A DNA stretch of 64,000 nucleotides, from the NCBI GenBank assembly GCA_977017575.1, contig CDRNVI010000055.1, forward strand, positions 124,001 through 188,000. The letters run 5' to 3'. Below, in pieces: positions 1-10,271 of this stretch (positions are counted from its first letter, which is position 1; each line of letters opens with the position of its first letter). The notes below the pieces were generated by a model that saw only the letters and a list, made by a program, of their open reading frames with translations, made no database searches and had not been told where the DNA came from. Made by a program: the position numbers and the translations under genes. The stretch is from Paramoeba atlantica. Its lineage: Eukaryota > Discosea.

Positions 1-1
1 A

Positions 2-1702
2 ACCTCGGAGCACGTGGCAAAGTGCTTCGAGGAAGTGCCTTACCTTCGCAGGCACTCCGTTGTTTGTGCACGCCGCTCTTCACGGCTAGCCAAGGCACAC
101 GACGCACACCTGCCTTTGCACTTTAAGAAGTCGATACCTGTTATCCATATGGATCAGGTTAAGGAGTGGATGAGCCTTTCAGCTGCCACTCGTTTTCGCA
201 AGGTAGTGGATGAATTGTTATGGGTACCTAAAGCCCCGTACCCCGAACCTAGTGTGAAAGGTTCGTTGCCTGAGGCGGACGTCCGATTGTTGGAGGACGC
301 AGGCATAATGTATAAGGTCCCGGCGCACGAGTTGAGAAAGCGCCCATCGATGCGGTTCATGATTCCCTTCACGGTTGTGGAGACCGATGATGAGGGCAAT
401 CAGCGCAGAAGGTTTATTTCGTGGACACGGGACGACAATGACAGACTTAAATCATATGAACCAAAGGTCCCTTTATATCATCCCTCCAAATACCTTCATA
501 AGGCGCACGAGCCGATGGCTGTGAAGCGGGACTTCACGTGTGGGTTTTACCAGATTGGTATCCCAAAGAGGGCGCGGCCCAAATTCCGCCTTAGAACGAA
601 CAGTGGAGACGTGTATGAGATGAACGTCCTCCCGATGGGCCATAGGTGTGCACCGGAGGTTATGCACACGGTTACCGCCGCGATTGCTGGCGAGGCGTCG
701 ATTTGTTCTCAGCGCTACTCGTTTCACCGAGGCGCTATCGACGTTTATGTTGACGGAGTTCGGTTTGCAGGAACCAACTCCGAGGCCACCACGTACTCTC
801 AGTTCATCGACGAGCGTTGCGACAAGGCGAACGGTCTTTTCAAAGATCGGGGTCAGCCCCCTGTAGCACAGTACGTGTTTAATGGGGTGGCGTTCGACCA
901 TAACGCGCATACGGTCTGCCTGGGACCGCGAGTGATCAGGAAACTGCGAGCCGACTCTTTCTTCAACATTTCCTTTGTTGACCTAGAGGCGGTGGTGGGG
1001 CGCCTCATTTATGGCTCCGCAGTTCTCCGACTCAAAATGCCGCGATTTTATTTCGCTTTAAAGGTGGCGCAACGGCGTATCAACTTGTTGAACCGTTGCC
1101 CGAAGTTATGTGACCGTCCGGTCGCACTCCCTGTCGTCACTCGCTCCATGCTAGCAGAGTGGAGAAACGAGTTGCTGGAGAATGTTCCACGGTCTCCACC
1201 TCCCCATCCCGATGTTGTTCCACACAAGCATCGTCTCTACACCGATGCCTCGGTGAAAGGATGGGGAGCGATTATGTATTTAGACAGTGGAGAGGTTTTG
1301 ATTACGGGTGAGGCGTGGCCTGAGTCATCCTCGTATGAGGTGAATCGTGCGGAAGCTGCAGCAGTCCGCTTAGCCCTCGAGAAGTTTTCCGCGCATTGCC
1401 CCCGTGGAACCTGCTTGGATGTTTTTGTTGATAACACCTCCTGTCAGGCTGCACTGAACAGGAGGATCTCCAAGTCAGAGGGGGTTTCAATGGAATTGCG
1501 CGAAGTCCTGCGACTGACAGAGGAGAAAGGTATTTGTGTGAAGGCAGCGTACATATCCACGGATGAGAACCCGGCGGATGCTGTCAGTCGTGGGAAGGAG
1601 GTTGAGAAGGAGAAGGTGGAGACATATAGAGGAACGATCGAGAAATACATTAATCATAATCACAGTGGTAAGGTAGACAGTCATTTTGAGGAAAAACCCT
1701 AG
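2..1702 (+). CDS. E1 reverse transcriptase-RNase H
   Basis: The frame is open from the window edge, so the start is not visible. The protein would copy element RNA into cDNA and remove the RNA strand. The RT part covers roughly the first 400 residues: basic fingers, a palm segment near 530-560 (KRDFTCGFYQI), the LPMGHRCAPE segment near 630-660 that recurs in all sister elements, and a motif-C box VYVDG near 743-757. RNase H follows, with YTDAS near 1229-1243, EVNRAEA near 1336-1356, FVDNTS near 1423-1440 and NPADAVSRG near 1569-1595. The closest relatives in the window are the RT/RNase H genes of E2 and E4. A zinc knuckle or methyltransferase domain is not seen. Confidence 0.85.
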   Translation, partial: TSEHVAKCFEEVPYLRRHSVVCARRSSRLAKAHDAHLPLHFKKSIPVIHMDQVKEWMSLSAATRFRKVVDELLWVPKAPYPEPSVKGSLPEADVRLLEDAGIMYKVPAHELRKRPSMRFMIPFTVVETDDEGNQRRRFISWTRDDNDRLKSYEPKVPLYHPSKYLHKAHEPMAVKRDFTCGFYQIGIPKRARPKFRLRTNSGDVYEMNVLPMGHRCAPEVMHTVTAAIAGEASICSQRYSFHRGAIDVYVDGVRFAGTNSEATTYSQFIDERCDKANGLFKDRGQPPVAQYVFNGVAFDHNAHTVCLGPRVIRKLRADSFFNISFVDLEAVVGRLIYGSAVLRLKMPRFYFALKVAQRRINLLNRCPKLCDRPVALPVVTRSMLAEWRNELLENVPRSPPPHPDVVPHKHRLYTDASVKGWGAIMYLDSGEVLITGEAWPESSSYEVNRAEAAAVRLALEKFSAHCPRGTCLDVFVDNTSCQAALNRRISKSEGVSMELREVLRLTEEKGICVKAAYISTDENPADAVSRGKEVEKEKVETYRGTIEKYINHNHSGKVDSHFEEKP

Positions 1703-1781
1703 GGGACAGGATCACCAAATACAAAAAATAAAAAAAAAACAAAGACAAGAAAAAAAGAAAAAAAAACTAAGACAAAAAAAA

Positions 1782-2452
1782 AAAGAGCGGTCCTGGGGTT
1801 TGGAGGTTGTCCCTATAATTTTGGAAGGTTATGGATGTTAATCGGTTAACAGGCTTTATTCTCACGCCTTGTTTCCTTTTCGGAAGCAAGGTTCCCCAAT
1901 GTGAGGTAAATATGAGTAAAGGTTTCCTTTACTCAACGATTAGCGCCTTAATGTTTTTTGACCGCGTCACTGTTGACACGGCCGTACACCACGCCTAGTT
2001 GCTCCACACTTCTAGGTCCCAAGTTGGTGCATGGGCAGAGGTTGAAAGCGTAACCTGTTTAGCTCGTGTGAGCTTGTAAAGGGCGTGGCAGTGGACTGGT
2101 CATCTATTGCTATCGTTATCCTTTTGTGAGTTCTGGGAAGTTTGAAGCAATCTTACTATGTGAATGGGCATTGCTTTTGTCATTTATATTTGATTGTGTG
2201 ACGTGTGTGTGGGCAGGTTGGCCGAGGGTTCCGGTGGGGGGGAACCCCGTTAACAACGTGACATTGAATGTTTTTGTTCTATGCAGGCGTGTTTCCTTTT
2301 ATCTGTGTTTGTGCGTGTAAATTATCTACGATATGTTTTGGTACAATTTGAGAGTAAGATTGGATTATTCATACTTGTTTATTTATATATGTTTGTTTAT
2401 TCATATATGTTTTCATGTATATGTTTCCAGGGAGCCCCTCGGCGTGGATTTC
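1782..2452 (+). repeat. E1 structured 3' tail plus B1; second copy at 28614-29269
   Basis: About 660 bp after the E1 coding region recur, diverged, at 28614-29269, where they abut a truncated CRE gene. Both copies end at the same words, CTCGGCGTGGATTTC. Several hairpins can be drawn. One near 1865-1896 pairs CCTTGTTTCC with GGAAGCAAGG; in the second copy the same stem reads CCTCGTTTT with AAAACAAGG, so paired bases changed together. A second (GAGTAAAGG with CCTTTACTC, near 1914-1935) and a third (CCGCGTCA with TGACACGG) are kept. I infer a conserved structured RNA region of E1-family transcripts; no known RNA family is recognised. Confidence 0.6.
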
Positions 2453-2885
2453 TAATAGTCCACGTTTTGAAATTTAGCCGAGGGGCTGTTATGTATTTGC
2501 CTGCTGGCCCTTCGGGGCACATAATTTCTTCAAATTATGATTTGTGATCTATAATTACATGGATATTTTACTATTTCTGATATATCCTTGTTAGGTTGTT
2601 GCTTCTACTACGTTTAAGTTTTTGTGCCCACCCACCAAACCCCCAGCCATTTGGCCGAGGGTTCCGGTGGGGGGGAACCCCGTTAACAACGTGACATTGA
2701 ATATTTTTGTTCTATGCAGGCGTGTTTCCTTTTATCTGTGTTTGTGCGTGTGAATTATCTACGATATGTTTTGGTACAATTTGAGAGTAAGATTGGATTA
2801 TTCATACTTGTTTATTTATATATGTTTGTTTATTCATATATGTTTTCATGTATATGTTTCCAGGGAGCCCCTCGGCGTGGATTTC
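2218..2885 (+). repeat. E1 split direct repeat: B1, A2, C-rich linker, B2
   Basis: B1 (2218-2452) and B2 (2651-2885) are 235-bp direct repeats with about two differences. Between them lie A2 (2453-2625) and a C-rich linker (2626-2650, starting CCCACCCACC). An inverted repeat straddles the B1/A2 junction: AGCCCCTCGGC (2433-2443) and GCCGAGGGGCT (2477-2487), with inner arms CGTGGA and TCCACG around a 10-bp core. PAT, Ngaro and related YR elements are known to end in A1...B1-A2-B2. The arms around the junction look like recombinase-binding sites. The left repeat A1 would lie left of the window. Confidence 0.65.
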
Positions 2886-3402
2886 AGATTTTATTCTCGC
2901 TTTACGAACAAAAAAGAAATGGTACTACCGTCTACGAGGGATTTAGTTGCGCGTACTCGGAGCAGCTCTCCGTTAGAAAGTCTACATCGTGAGGAATCGC
3001 AACGCGAAGAACAACGTGAAGATGGAGGTCGAAAAAACCCGTTGAACGTCAATCGTATGCGTGCCATTTGTACTCGAATTCGGGAGTTCCTTATGTTGAT
3101 GCCGGGAGAAAGTCCCGCTCTTGGCATTACCGCGGAGTGGAAACGGAAAGACTCGCCTAATTCAGAGATTCGTAAGACGACGGCAAAAGTTAGCAAGGAA
3201 GGTTTGGACCTATGGGCTCTCTGGGAAAATGAAGCAAGTAAGGAATATCCGTTTCCGCATCCTGACATGAATTATTATGATATTGAAATTGATTCGGAAA
3301 TTAACCAGGAACAAGTGGAAGAGGAAGCCCAAGCGGAGAATGAGATTGGTGAGCACATGGACCCCAATAATTTGGATCCGTACGAGCCCATCACTTTCGA
3401 GG

Positions 3403-5432
3403 GGCTCAAGCACTTTGGGGCTCAAGCAATCCTCACTGAAGTTGTACAAAAAGCATTGCGCGGCAATGAACCAGTCTTTTTAGGATTCATCGACTTTCAA
3501 AGCGCTTTTCCATCTGTCTCGCATGATACTATAGCAGATGCCTTAGAAGCCTTTTCTGTTCCTCCAATGTTGCGTAGAATGATTTTGGCTACCTACGAAT
3601 CACCCACTGGTCATGTAAAAACAGATTTTGGTTACACAAAAAGTTTTGAAATCTCGTCTGGAGTACTGCAAGGGGACGTGCTTGCACCGTTTCTCTTCAT
3701 TATGTGTCTAGACAGAATTCTGGCTCTGGCAATGAAAAACCCGAATTATGGACTGACTCTGTTTTCTACAGGAACCAAAAGCCGAGGTGTTTCAAAGCTG
3801 CGTATCACTGACGTTGATTACGCAGATGATGTTGTGTTCTTTGCAGCAACGCGTGAAACGCTTCGGGACATGATGATAGCACTTGTCGAGGTAGCAAAAA
3901 ATGCAGGCCTGAAAGTTAATGTTGGTCCTACGAAAACGGCATGGATGGTAATAGGCAGGAAGACAAGCCAAATGCGCTATGAAGACATTAGTCTTCCTGA
4001 ACAAGGTGTTGTACCTAAAGTGGATTCGTATCGCTATCTGGGTCATTTAAAGCATGAAACAAAGAAGCAGCTGACATTCAAGATCGATTGCAGATAACAT
4101 GGAGAGCATTTCATCAATTAAAACCCCTCTGGAATATGCAACTCTCCGTGGCACTACGCCTCAAAATTTTCAACGTATTGGTGTCATCCGTGCTGGTGTA
4201 TGGGGCTGCCTCGCTTGTACCAACTCAACAGGAATTGAATACCATCGACATAGAAGTGAATAAAATGCGTCGGATAGCAACAGGAACGCCGCTCTGGGAT
4301 GGACATAGTCGTACCCCAACGGACGCCCTATACAGAGGTGACCCGCGATTTTCAACAGTTTTGAAAATCAATAGAGCGAAACTAGTAGGTCACCTACTGC
4401 GGCATGATTCTCCTTTTCATCACGTCATGATGTGGGTACCGAGAGACTGTGCACGAATAAAATCACTATCCGAAGCTTGTGCTGACGACATAGGAATTGA
4501 CGTTCTGGACATGCAAGAACGTGCACAAGACAGGATCTCGTGGCGCAATTCTGTTCAAAGCCTATACGCTAAACTGGAGCCAACTGCACGATATAACTAC
4601 AACCAGATTTCCACAGCGAAGAGGGAGAAGGATGTCGCAAAAATCATAGGCTCACAGATGAATTTACTCGAAAAGTGGAAAGCATTACAATTTCAAGAGG
4701 AGGGTGCTGTTTTGTGGCCATATGGCAGTTTTATTCACATTTATTGCGATGGATCTGTTCGAAAATTGAACAACGTTTCCTATGCGGGGGCAGCAGCTGT
4801 TGCCGTCAAAAATGGTAGCATTGGTGCTACCAAAGTAAAGAAATTGATGGGAAGCGCAACATCCATTCGAGCAGAGCTTAAGGCCTTTCTTCTCTCTTTG
4901 TCCATGGGTCAGAATTTCAATGCATTGTTTGTAATACATGTCGATTGTTTGTACATGTCGATTCCGAGTATGTCTGGAAATTTTGGCATTGCCAACGCGT
5001 AGCTTTTCAGCTGGATAATTACGCCGACTTCCCGAATGCAGATATCCTATGTCAAATACAAGAACAAGCGGCCAAAATACTTGAAACATGCGAAATTTTT
5101 GTTGTTAAAGTTAGAGGGCACATAGGCAATCCCATGAACGACTTAGCTGACAAGCTAGCTTCTGAAGTGGCAACAGTAGAAGCAATAACGAACGACGGGC
5201 CATACTTTCAGCTACCTACCCTGCTCAACTGGCAAGGATTAACTAAAACGCCAGCTCGTGAAATAAAATCGGAATGCGGCCACAAATGCAAAGACAAGCG
5301 AGTGTGCCTCCATAAATGCTGCAAGAGACATTTTCCAACAGGCTAGGAAGTCGCGTTTAGTGTTTAATGTTTGAAGTCATGATTGATAGACTCCTCACCA
5401 CTAAGAACAAAGTGGTACATTATTATTATTAT
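3403..5432 (+). mobile_element. LINE L1 (Ingi-like, RNase H-bearing), 5'-truncated
   Basis: A non-LTR retrotransposon inserted in the Gag gene of E2. The target duplication ATCACTTTCGAGG is seen at 3390-3402 and 5433-5445. The 3' end carries a short ATT-repeat tail (about 5417-5432). The element is 5'-truncated: it starts just before RT motif A, so the endonuclease and RT fingers are missing. At its left edge GGGGCTCAAGCA occurs twice (3401-3412, 3417-3428), probably a by-product of the insertion. A longer relative, L2, lies at 25696-28604. Confidence 0.85.
3421..5346 (+). pseudogene. L1 reverse transcriptase-RNase H with C-terminal Cys/His motif
   Basis: RT motifs are clear: FIDFQSAFPS (motif A, near 3486), VLQGDVLAPFLF (near 3664), DYADDVVFF (catalytic box, near 3816-3842). 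A thumb and connection follow, then RNase H (IYCDGS near 4742; HVDSEYVW and KVRGHIGNPMNDLADKLA in the last part), as in Ingi/I-group LINEs. The protein ends with a compact motif C-x-H-x-C-x2-K-x2-C-x-H-x-C-C-K (about 5276-5332). Two frame breaks are visible: one base-level shift near 4085-4095, and a short tandem duplication (TACATGTCGATT at 4935-4946 and 4952-4963, 17-bp offset) that shifts the frame inside RNase H. The copy is therefore dead. Confidence 0.85.
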
Positions 5433-6047
5433 ATCACTTTCGAGGCATGGATTATGTCGGCGGACAAATTCAAAGTGCGAGATTTGATACGGGAGTTGAA
5501 AGATGCGCCTGAATTCGGTTTACGCATAAATCAATTCTTTGTGGATCGAACCTTTATCAAACAACAAGAACGGAATTTTGAGAACCTTTTCGTAAAGTGG
5601 ATCATCTACGCTCGACAAACCCCGAATTGGAACAAAGGCACATATCTGGAAATCGGTAAAGGTATCATACAACTCTTACGAGACTCATACTGGAAGGCAC
5701 GAAGAATGGATGTGGAAGCGGTGCACCAGAAAATGAGCAAAGATGAACGTCCTCAAGATAAATTTTACCAGCACATTGCAGAGCAGATGGAGGAGCGTAA
5801 CAAGCAGTGGAACAAAAGTGTGTCTATGCGAGGACGGGGACGAGGATTTCGCGGTGGAATGACCAGTTATCGAGGGCGAAGCTACGCTCAGAATGAATTA
5901 TTATGCTATCATTGTCGTGAACCGGGGCATATGCAACGATTTTGTCCTGCATTGAAGAAAGAACAAGAGAATTTTCGTCGCAGGGTGTCTGGCCCTGCCG
6001 AACAAGGCAGCAAAAGGTATTAGGAATACCACACCCAAACGGCCAGT

Positions 6048-7160
6048 ATGAAATCTGCAAGAACATCGCGAGGAAACAAGAAACGTTTATTGAACCAGAA
6101 ACCAATCAATCTGCAAGTAACAAACAAGAGGAAGCCAGCAAGCACTTTCGAACGAATCTCGAAACATCGAAAGCTGGATGCACCATGTGTGAAATGCACG
6201 AAAGGCAGACCGCTCTCTTCTATGAAATTGTATGGAGGTACTTTGAGCTTACAAACCAATTGGCATGCAAAGCAGGATTTGCTGAAGCACATGATAGGAA
6301 TAAAAGAAATTACACCTCAAATCAAATACGCCATGGATGCGATGTCCCAGACATGGACGAACAGCACATGGAACACAAGAAGCAGGCTATGGGAAAAATT
6401 GAGCACATTTTGCCAGTGGCGAAACATAGATGTCAATCCGATTCATGCTGTAGCGTTCTTAACACAGCTGCCGATAGCGTTCCAAACAAAGTTGACGTAC
6501 GCCAGGAACTTACAAACATTGCTCAACCTCATGACAGCAAACACACTACCCCTAAAGCTATATTGCCGCGCACTACAAGAACAGGGATCCGAAGAACCAA
6601 TCCACCAAATGAAGCCATTAACACCAGAGCTATTAAAACACACCAGAAGCCGGTTACCTCACCGAGAAAGTCTTGCGCTTCTGCTGTCGTGGAAACCAGC
6701 GGCACGATGGTCCGAAACAGCGGCTCTGACAAGGGACAGATTTGTGGAGGTGAACAATCATCAAGTAGTCATATGGTGGGGGAGAATGACGAAAGCTTCA
6801 CGATAAAATCCTTACCGGCGGTCGATGTACACAGTTGTGACGGGACCCGGTACATCAGAGATAGCAAATTTTGTAAGGACCTTAAAGCGGCACCAACCCT
6901 TGACAGAAACGACAGTAAGACAAATGGACCGTCTTTTAGTCCAAATACTGGGGCCAGGATACGGCACCCATTCAGTGAAACGCGGCGCAGTTACTCATCT
7001 GTTCAAAGAAGTGGCCAAGGGAGAAATATCTTTGGAAACGGTGCAAACGCTAGCCAAGCATCAGGAAGTAAGCTCTCTACTCAGGTACAATGCGGATCCC
7101 ATAACGACAGCGTTGGCCCTCGGAACACAACAAGCCACGCAGAAGCTGCCGACGCATTAG
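6048..7160 (+). pseudogene. E2 tyrosine recombinase
   Basis: The product resembles the recombinase of DIRS/VIPER elements, which inserts circular cDNA without an integrase. The catalytic signature is visible in order: ARWSETAAL (first Arg, near 6700), GTHSVKRGAV (H-x-x-R type box, near 6963-6992), LAKHQEVSSLLRY with the presumed nucleophile Tyr (near 7045-7090). The helical core-binding region precedes it (STWNTRSRLWEK near 6367). It sits between Gag and RT/RNase H and looks broken about once. A second frame is open through the whole gene and runs on into RT/RNase H. Confidence 0.75.
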
Positions 7161-8791
7161 AGGAGGAGCAAGCATACCGCCAGTTTATGCGGGATATCCC
7201 GTATATCAAGACCAAGTATACAATATTACGAACGAGAAGGTCTTCTAAAGTTGCAAGTAAGGTTGACATGAAAATTCCTTTGCATGTAAAACATGGAATT
7301 CCACGTATGGACGTGGATAAAGTATTTGACTTAATGAACAATGAGGCCAAAGAAAGGTATAATAAGTTGTGGAAGATGATATGCTCGACCGAGGGTTCTG
7401 TAAGCGTAGGCAGTCATGGAATTCAGGACAAATCAGTTTCGACTATGTTCTTGTGCGACAGCGATGTGATGAGTTTGATAGAAACGGGCGTTGTGTCCAA
7501 GGTAACGCCGGAAGACCTTACATCACGACCGACCATTCAAATCATTTTACTATTTACTGTTATTGAAACCGATGAGCATGACACACTTGAACGTCGTCGA
7601 TTTATTGCATGGTGTAAGGAGGATAATGAACGATTAAAAGATTTGTACGTCCCGTATGTGCCGTTGCGACATGGATCATACTATCTACATCGGGCTAGTT
7701 ACGAGTTTGGACTAAAGAGAGATCTTGCGTGTGGCTTCTATCAAATACGACTTCCCGAACATGCACGTGCCAAATTTAGGTTCTCAGATAAGGAAGGAGC
7801 GACATACGAATTAAATGTATTGCCCATGGGGCACAGATGTGCCCCAGAACTAATGCACATGATCACAGCTGCTCTCGCAGGCGACCCCAATTACTGCAAC
7901 ACAGAACAAAGCTTTACAACAAGTGCTTTGGATATATACATTGATGGATTTCGGTGTGCAGGGGATTACGATGCAGTCAAGAAGTTCGGAGATTTTGTCG
8001 ATAAAAGGGCAGTTTTCATTGGGGCAAAATATAAGGATGCAGAAGAAGAACCTAAAAAACAATACGTCTTTAATGGCGTGCACTATGATCGTCGTACTGC
8101 GAAAGTTTGTCTGGCGCCAAAAATTATTCATCGGTTATCAAAGGATATCTACTTTGGAATTTCGTATGGACAGTTGGAGTCATCTGTAGGAAGATTACTT
8201 CACGCATCAATGGTTTTGGGGAAATCGATTCCGGAGCATCATTTTACTTTGAAGTTAGTAAGAAGGCGCATTAACGCTTTAAACCGTGATCCAAAACTTT
8301 TGTACGAACTGAGCCCTCTGCCGTATGCCGCTCGGATGGATCTTCAGGAGTGGACTCAAAGTATGGTCCACAACACGCCCATTTACCCTCCCCCACGCCC
8401 CGATACGGTCCCGCACTGCCATACACTTTTTACAGATGCTTCGTCGCACGGGTGGGGAGCGGTGTTGTATTTGGATCATGGACAGGTTGTGATCGCAGGT
8501 GAAAAGTGGCCAGATGACTTTGATTACGAAGTTAATAAAGCAGAAGCAAGAGCTGTTTCGAAAGCTTTTCAAAAATTCGATCAGTACTTTCGGGGAGGTA
8601 CTTGTGTTAAACTATTCGTGGATAACACATCATGCGTGTCTGCAATAAATCGAAAAATTACTTCGTCAGACGGCATAGCAGAAGAGCTGCGAAAGATATT
8701 GGGCTTCTTAAACAGGAAAGACATGGCAGTTGACTGCTCATATGTGCACACATTGAAGAATCCGGCCGATGCACTGAGCCGAGGGCTATGA
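7160..8791 (+). CDS. E2 reverse transcriptase-RNase H
   Basis: The RT shows KRDLACGFYQI (near 7720), LPMGHRCAPELMH (near 7820) and the motif-C box IYIDGF (near 7933-7950). RNase H shows FTDASSHGWG (near 8430), EVNKAEARA, FVDNTSC and NPADALSRG, ending at 8791. The same frame is open upstream to about 5942, across the recombinase gene, so the true start is uncertain; homology with the sister elements begins near 7160 (EEEQAYRQFMRDIP). Overlap of recombinase and RT frames is known in DIRS-group elements. Gene order and sequence place it close to E4. Confidence 0.8.
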   Translation, partial: EEEQAYRQFMRDIPYIKTKYTILRTRRSSKVASKVDMKIPLHVKHGIPRMDVDKVFDLMNNEAKERYNKLWKMICSTEGSVSVGSHGIQDKSVSTMFLCDSDVMSLIETGVVSKVTPEDLTSRPTIQIILLFTVIETDEHDTLERRRFIAWCKEDNERLKDLYVPYVPLRHGSYYLHRASYEFGLKRDLACGFYQIRLPEHARAKFRFSDKEGATYELNVLPMGHRCAPELMHMITAALAGDPNYCNTEQSFTTSALDIYIDGFRCAGDYDAVKKFGDFVDKRAVFIGAKYKDAEEEPKKQYVFNGVHYDRRTAKVCLAPKIIHRLSKDIYFGISYGQLESSVGRLLHASMVLGKSIPEHHFTLKLVRRRINALNRDPKLLYELSPLPYAARMDLQEWTQSMVHNTPIYPPPRPDTVPHCHTLFTDASSHGWGAVLYLDHGQVVIAGEKWPDDFDYEVNKAEARAVSKAFQKFDQYFRGGTCVKLFVDNTSCVSAINRKITSSDGIAEELRKILGFLNRKDMAVDCSYVHTLKNPADALSRGL

Positions 8792-8906
8792 TAGAGAAGT
8801 AGTTGTCGAAAACTTTTTTCAATTAGTATTTTCAAAGCGTGAGGTTCACATCATTAGGATATAAATTTACAATACGTTTTTTCATAATTAAAGAATTCTA
8901 TTTTTC
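8792..8906 (+). other. E2 untranslated tail left of nested E3
   Basis: AT-rich, no reading frame. It is interrupted at 8907 by the left repeat of E3; its continuation is inferred at 17109-17239, after the right end of E3. That second piece is followed by the B1 repeat of E2. Confidence 0.45.
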
Positions 8907-9010
8907 TGTAAACTTGTGTTAGTAATTATACTCGGAAAGTCAGGTAATCGTTCAGTTCAAAGATATGATTTTATTGAACATTAGAAACCATTTCCATAAG
9001 TTAAAAGTTT
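8907..9010 (+). repeat. E3 left repeat A1
   Basis: 104 bp beginning TGTAAACTTGTGTTAG, identical to 16745-16848. The match starts and stops sharply: the bases on either side differ. It marks the left end of E3 and probably the start of the transcript, since Gag follows within 80 bp. Confidence 0.8.
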
Positions 9011-9086
9011 CACAACACCATCTACCCTACGCCGCGTTCCTACTACTACATCGGAAGATGATGCAAGACTGCCTTTTGCTGATGCA

Positions 9087-10196
9087 TTGCTTAACCTGTT
9101 GGAAAAATTTGATGATCTCAGCGCAACCGTTAAAAAGCTTGGCGAGCAGCAGCTAGAACAAGGAAAAGCTATGGATGAGCGGTTACGTGGAATTGAAGCA
9201 AAGAAAATCGTGTCTTTTCGTACGAACGATTCAATTGGATCGCGGCCCCGATCTGATCAATCTAATCCCGCTGAAAGTACACAGCCGACTGAACGAAGAC
9301 TCCCAATTTCTCCTCTGTCTGATGAGATAATTAAACAACGCATTCAAGAGATATCAGATACATTGAAGCTTAATGAAGTGAAGGTAGAGATTTCCTGGTT
9401 TAATACTTCCCAAGGCCCACAGTCGATCGAAATCTGGCGCGGCGAACCTGAAGTACTGGAGGATGTGCACGGAAACCTTACCATGCAGATAGCTTACGAG
9501 AACGGAGCAATTCTTCCTTTACCGAATCAAGGGGTATCGTACACCCGCATTTCAATAACTCCACGAGTACAAGAGACAGAACCGAGTGTAGCAACAGAAA
9601 TATTTCGCATACATGACATTATGACGTGGAACATTTACTTTCAGTCTGCATCCGAGTTTGCGTCCCAAATGCTTCTACAACAGATCCAAGACGAATTAAA
9701 GCTTCCCATAAATCGACCTCAGCACATCGACGAAGCTTGGGAGGCCCTGAAGTTATACGTTCAAGACACCTTTCTTCGGGGTGGAATTGATGCAGTAAAG
9801 AATGCACCCCATGCCCAGAGAGGACAACAAGCGGTAGATCACCTCAGAATTCTCCTAGCCGAACTACGTGGAGGTGACGGACGTTACATCCGAACACAAT
9901 GTCGGATCGACAGAAACCCAAACGATAAACTCGGTAACACTATCGATAAGGCGCTCAATTTTTCGCGATCACGTACTACAAATCGTACTTATGGGTCGTA
10001 TCGAGGCCGAAATTTTAATTATAACACACGTGATGGGAAATACGCACCCAACAACAGTCAGTACGTTCCCCGCGGAAGAGGACAACACAATCATCCTAGC
10101 TATGAACGAGGTCAGTATAATCCATCATACAACCAGACGCAGGTACGAAGTCGATCGCAGGATTTCGATCGACGGGGGCCTGGCGGAAGCAAGTGA
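9087..10196 (+). CDS. E3 Gag-like protein
   Basis: A 369-residue product and the first gene after A1. The N-terminal 30 residues look like a short coiled coil (LLEKFDDLSATVKKLGEQ). The middle is helical and of unknown fold. The C-terminal 90 residues are rich in Arg, Gly, Tyr and Asn (RGRNFNYN, VPRGRGQH), an RG-box that could bind RNA; no CCHC knuckle is present, unlike the Gag of E2. The end of this protein resembles the Gag remnant of E5 (42676-43089). The start is the first ATG of the open frame; an earlier in-frame start is not excluded. Confidence 0.65.
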   Translation: MLNLLEKFDDLSATVKKLGEQQLEQGKAMDERLRGIEAKKIVSFRTNDSIGSRPRSDQSNPAESTQPTERRLPISPLSDEIIKQRIQEISDTLKLNEVKVEISWFNTSQGPQSIEIWRGEPEVLEDVHGNLTMQIAYENGAILPLPNQGVSYTRISITPRVQETEPSVATEIFRIHDIMTWNIYFQSASEFASQMLLQQIQDELKLPINRPQHIDEAWEALKLYVQDTFLRGGIDAVKNAPHAQRGQQAVDHLRILLAELRGGDGRYIRTQCRIDRNPNDKLGNTIDKALNFSRSRTTNRTYGSYRGRNFNYNTRDGKYAPNNSQYVPRGRGQHNHPSYERGQYNPSYNQTQVRSRSQDFDRRGPGGSK

Positions 10197-10271
10197 CTAA
10201 ATACAGTCCGCCCCCATGGGAAAAGCCAGTTAAAAAGCGGCATCACGCCGATAGTCAGTACAAAAGTAAGT

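Larger units (their letters stand above)
1..2885 (+). mobile_element. YR (DIRS/VIPER-like) retroelement E1, right part
   Basis: The visible part runs from the left window edge through an RT/RNase H gene (to 1702), an A-rich stretch, a structured untranslated tail (1782-2217) and a terminal repeat block B1-A2-B2 ending at 2885. The left end (A1, Gag, recombinase) lies outside the window. The protein family and the split-repeat right end are those of tyrosine-recombinase retrotransposons of the DIRS/VIPER/PAT kind. The visible coding part looks whole. The base after 2885 begins a partial left-end repeat of E2, so I infer that E1 inserted into the left repeat of E2. Confidence 0.75.
2919..6023 (+). 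pseudogene. E2 Gag-like gene, split by the L1 insertion
   Basis: The left part (2919-3402) starts at an ATG right after the A1 repeat and encodes a charged protein with no recognised fold. The right part (5433-6023) has a helical segment, an RG-rich stretch (near 5825-5880) and one CCHC zinc knuckle, CYHCREPGHMQRFC (about 5903-5944), the classical nucleic-acid-binding motif of Gag proteins. LINE L1 lies between them with a 13-bp target duplication. A nucleocapsid-like role in packaging element RNA is inferred from the knuckle and from its position upstream of the recombinase. Confidence 0.65.

Noticed and set aside
1703-1781. A LINE poly(A) tail
   Set aside because: The A-rich stretch lies between the RNase H gene and the conserved tail of E1, and a shorter A-rich stretch is at the same place in the second copy, so it belongs to the E1 family.
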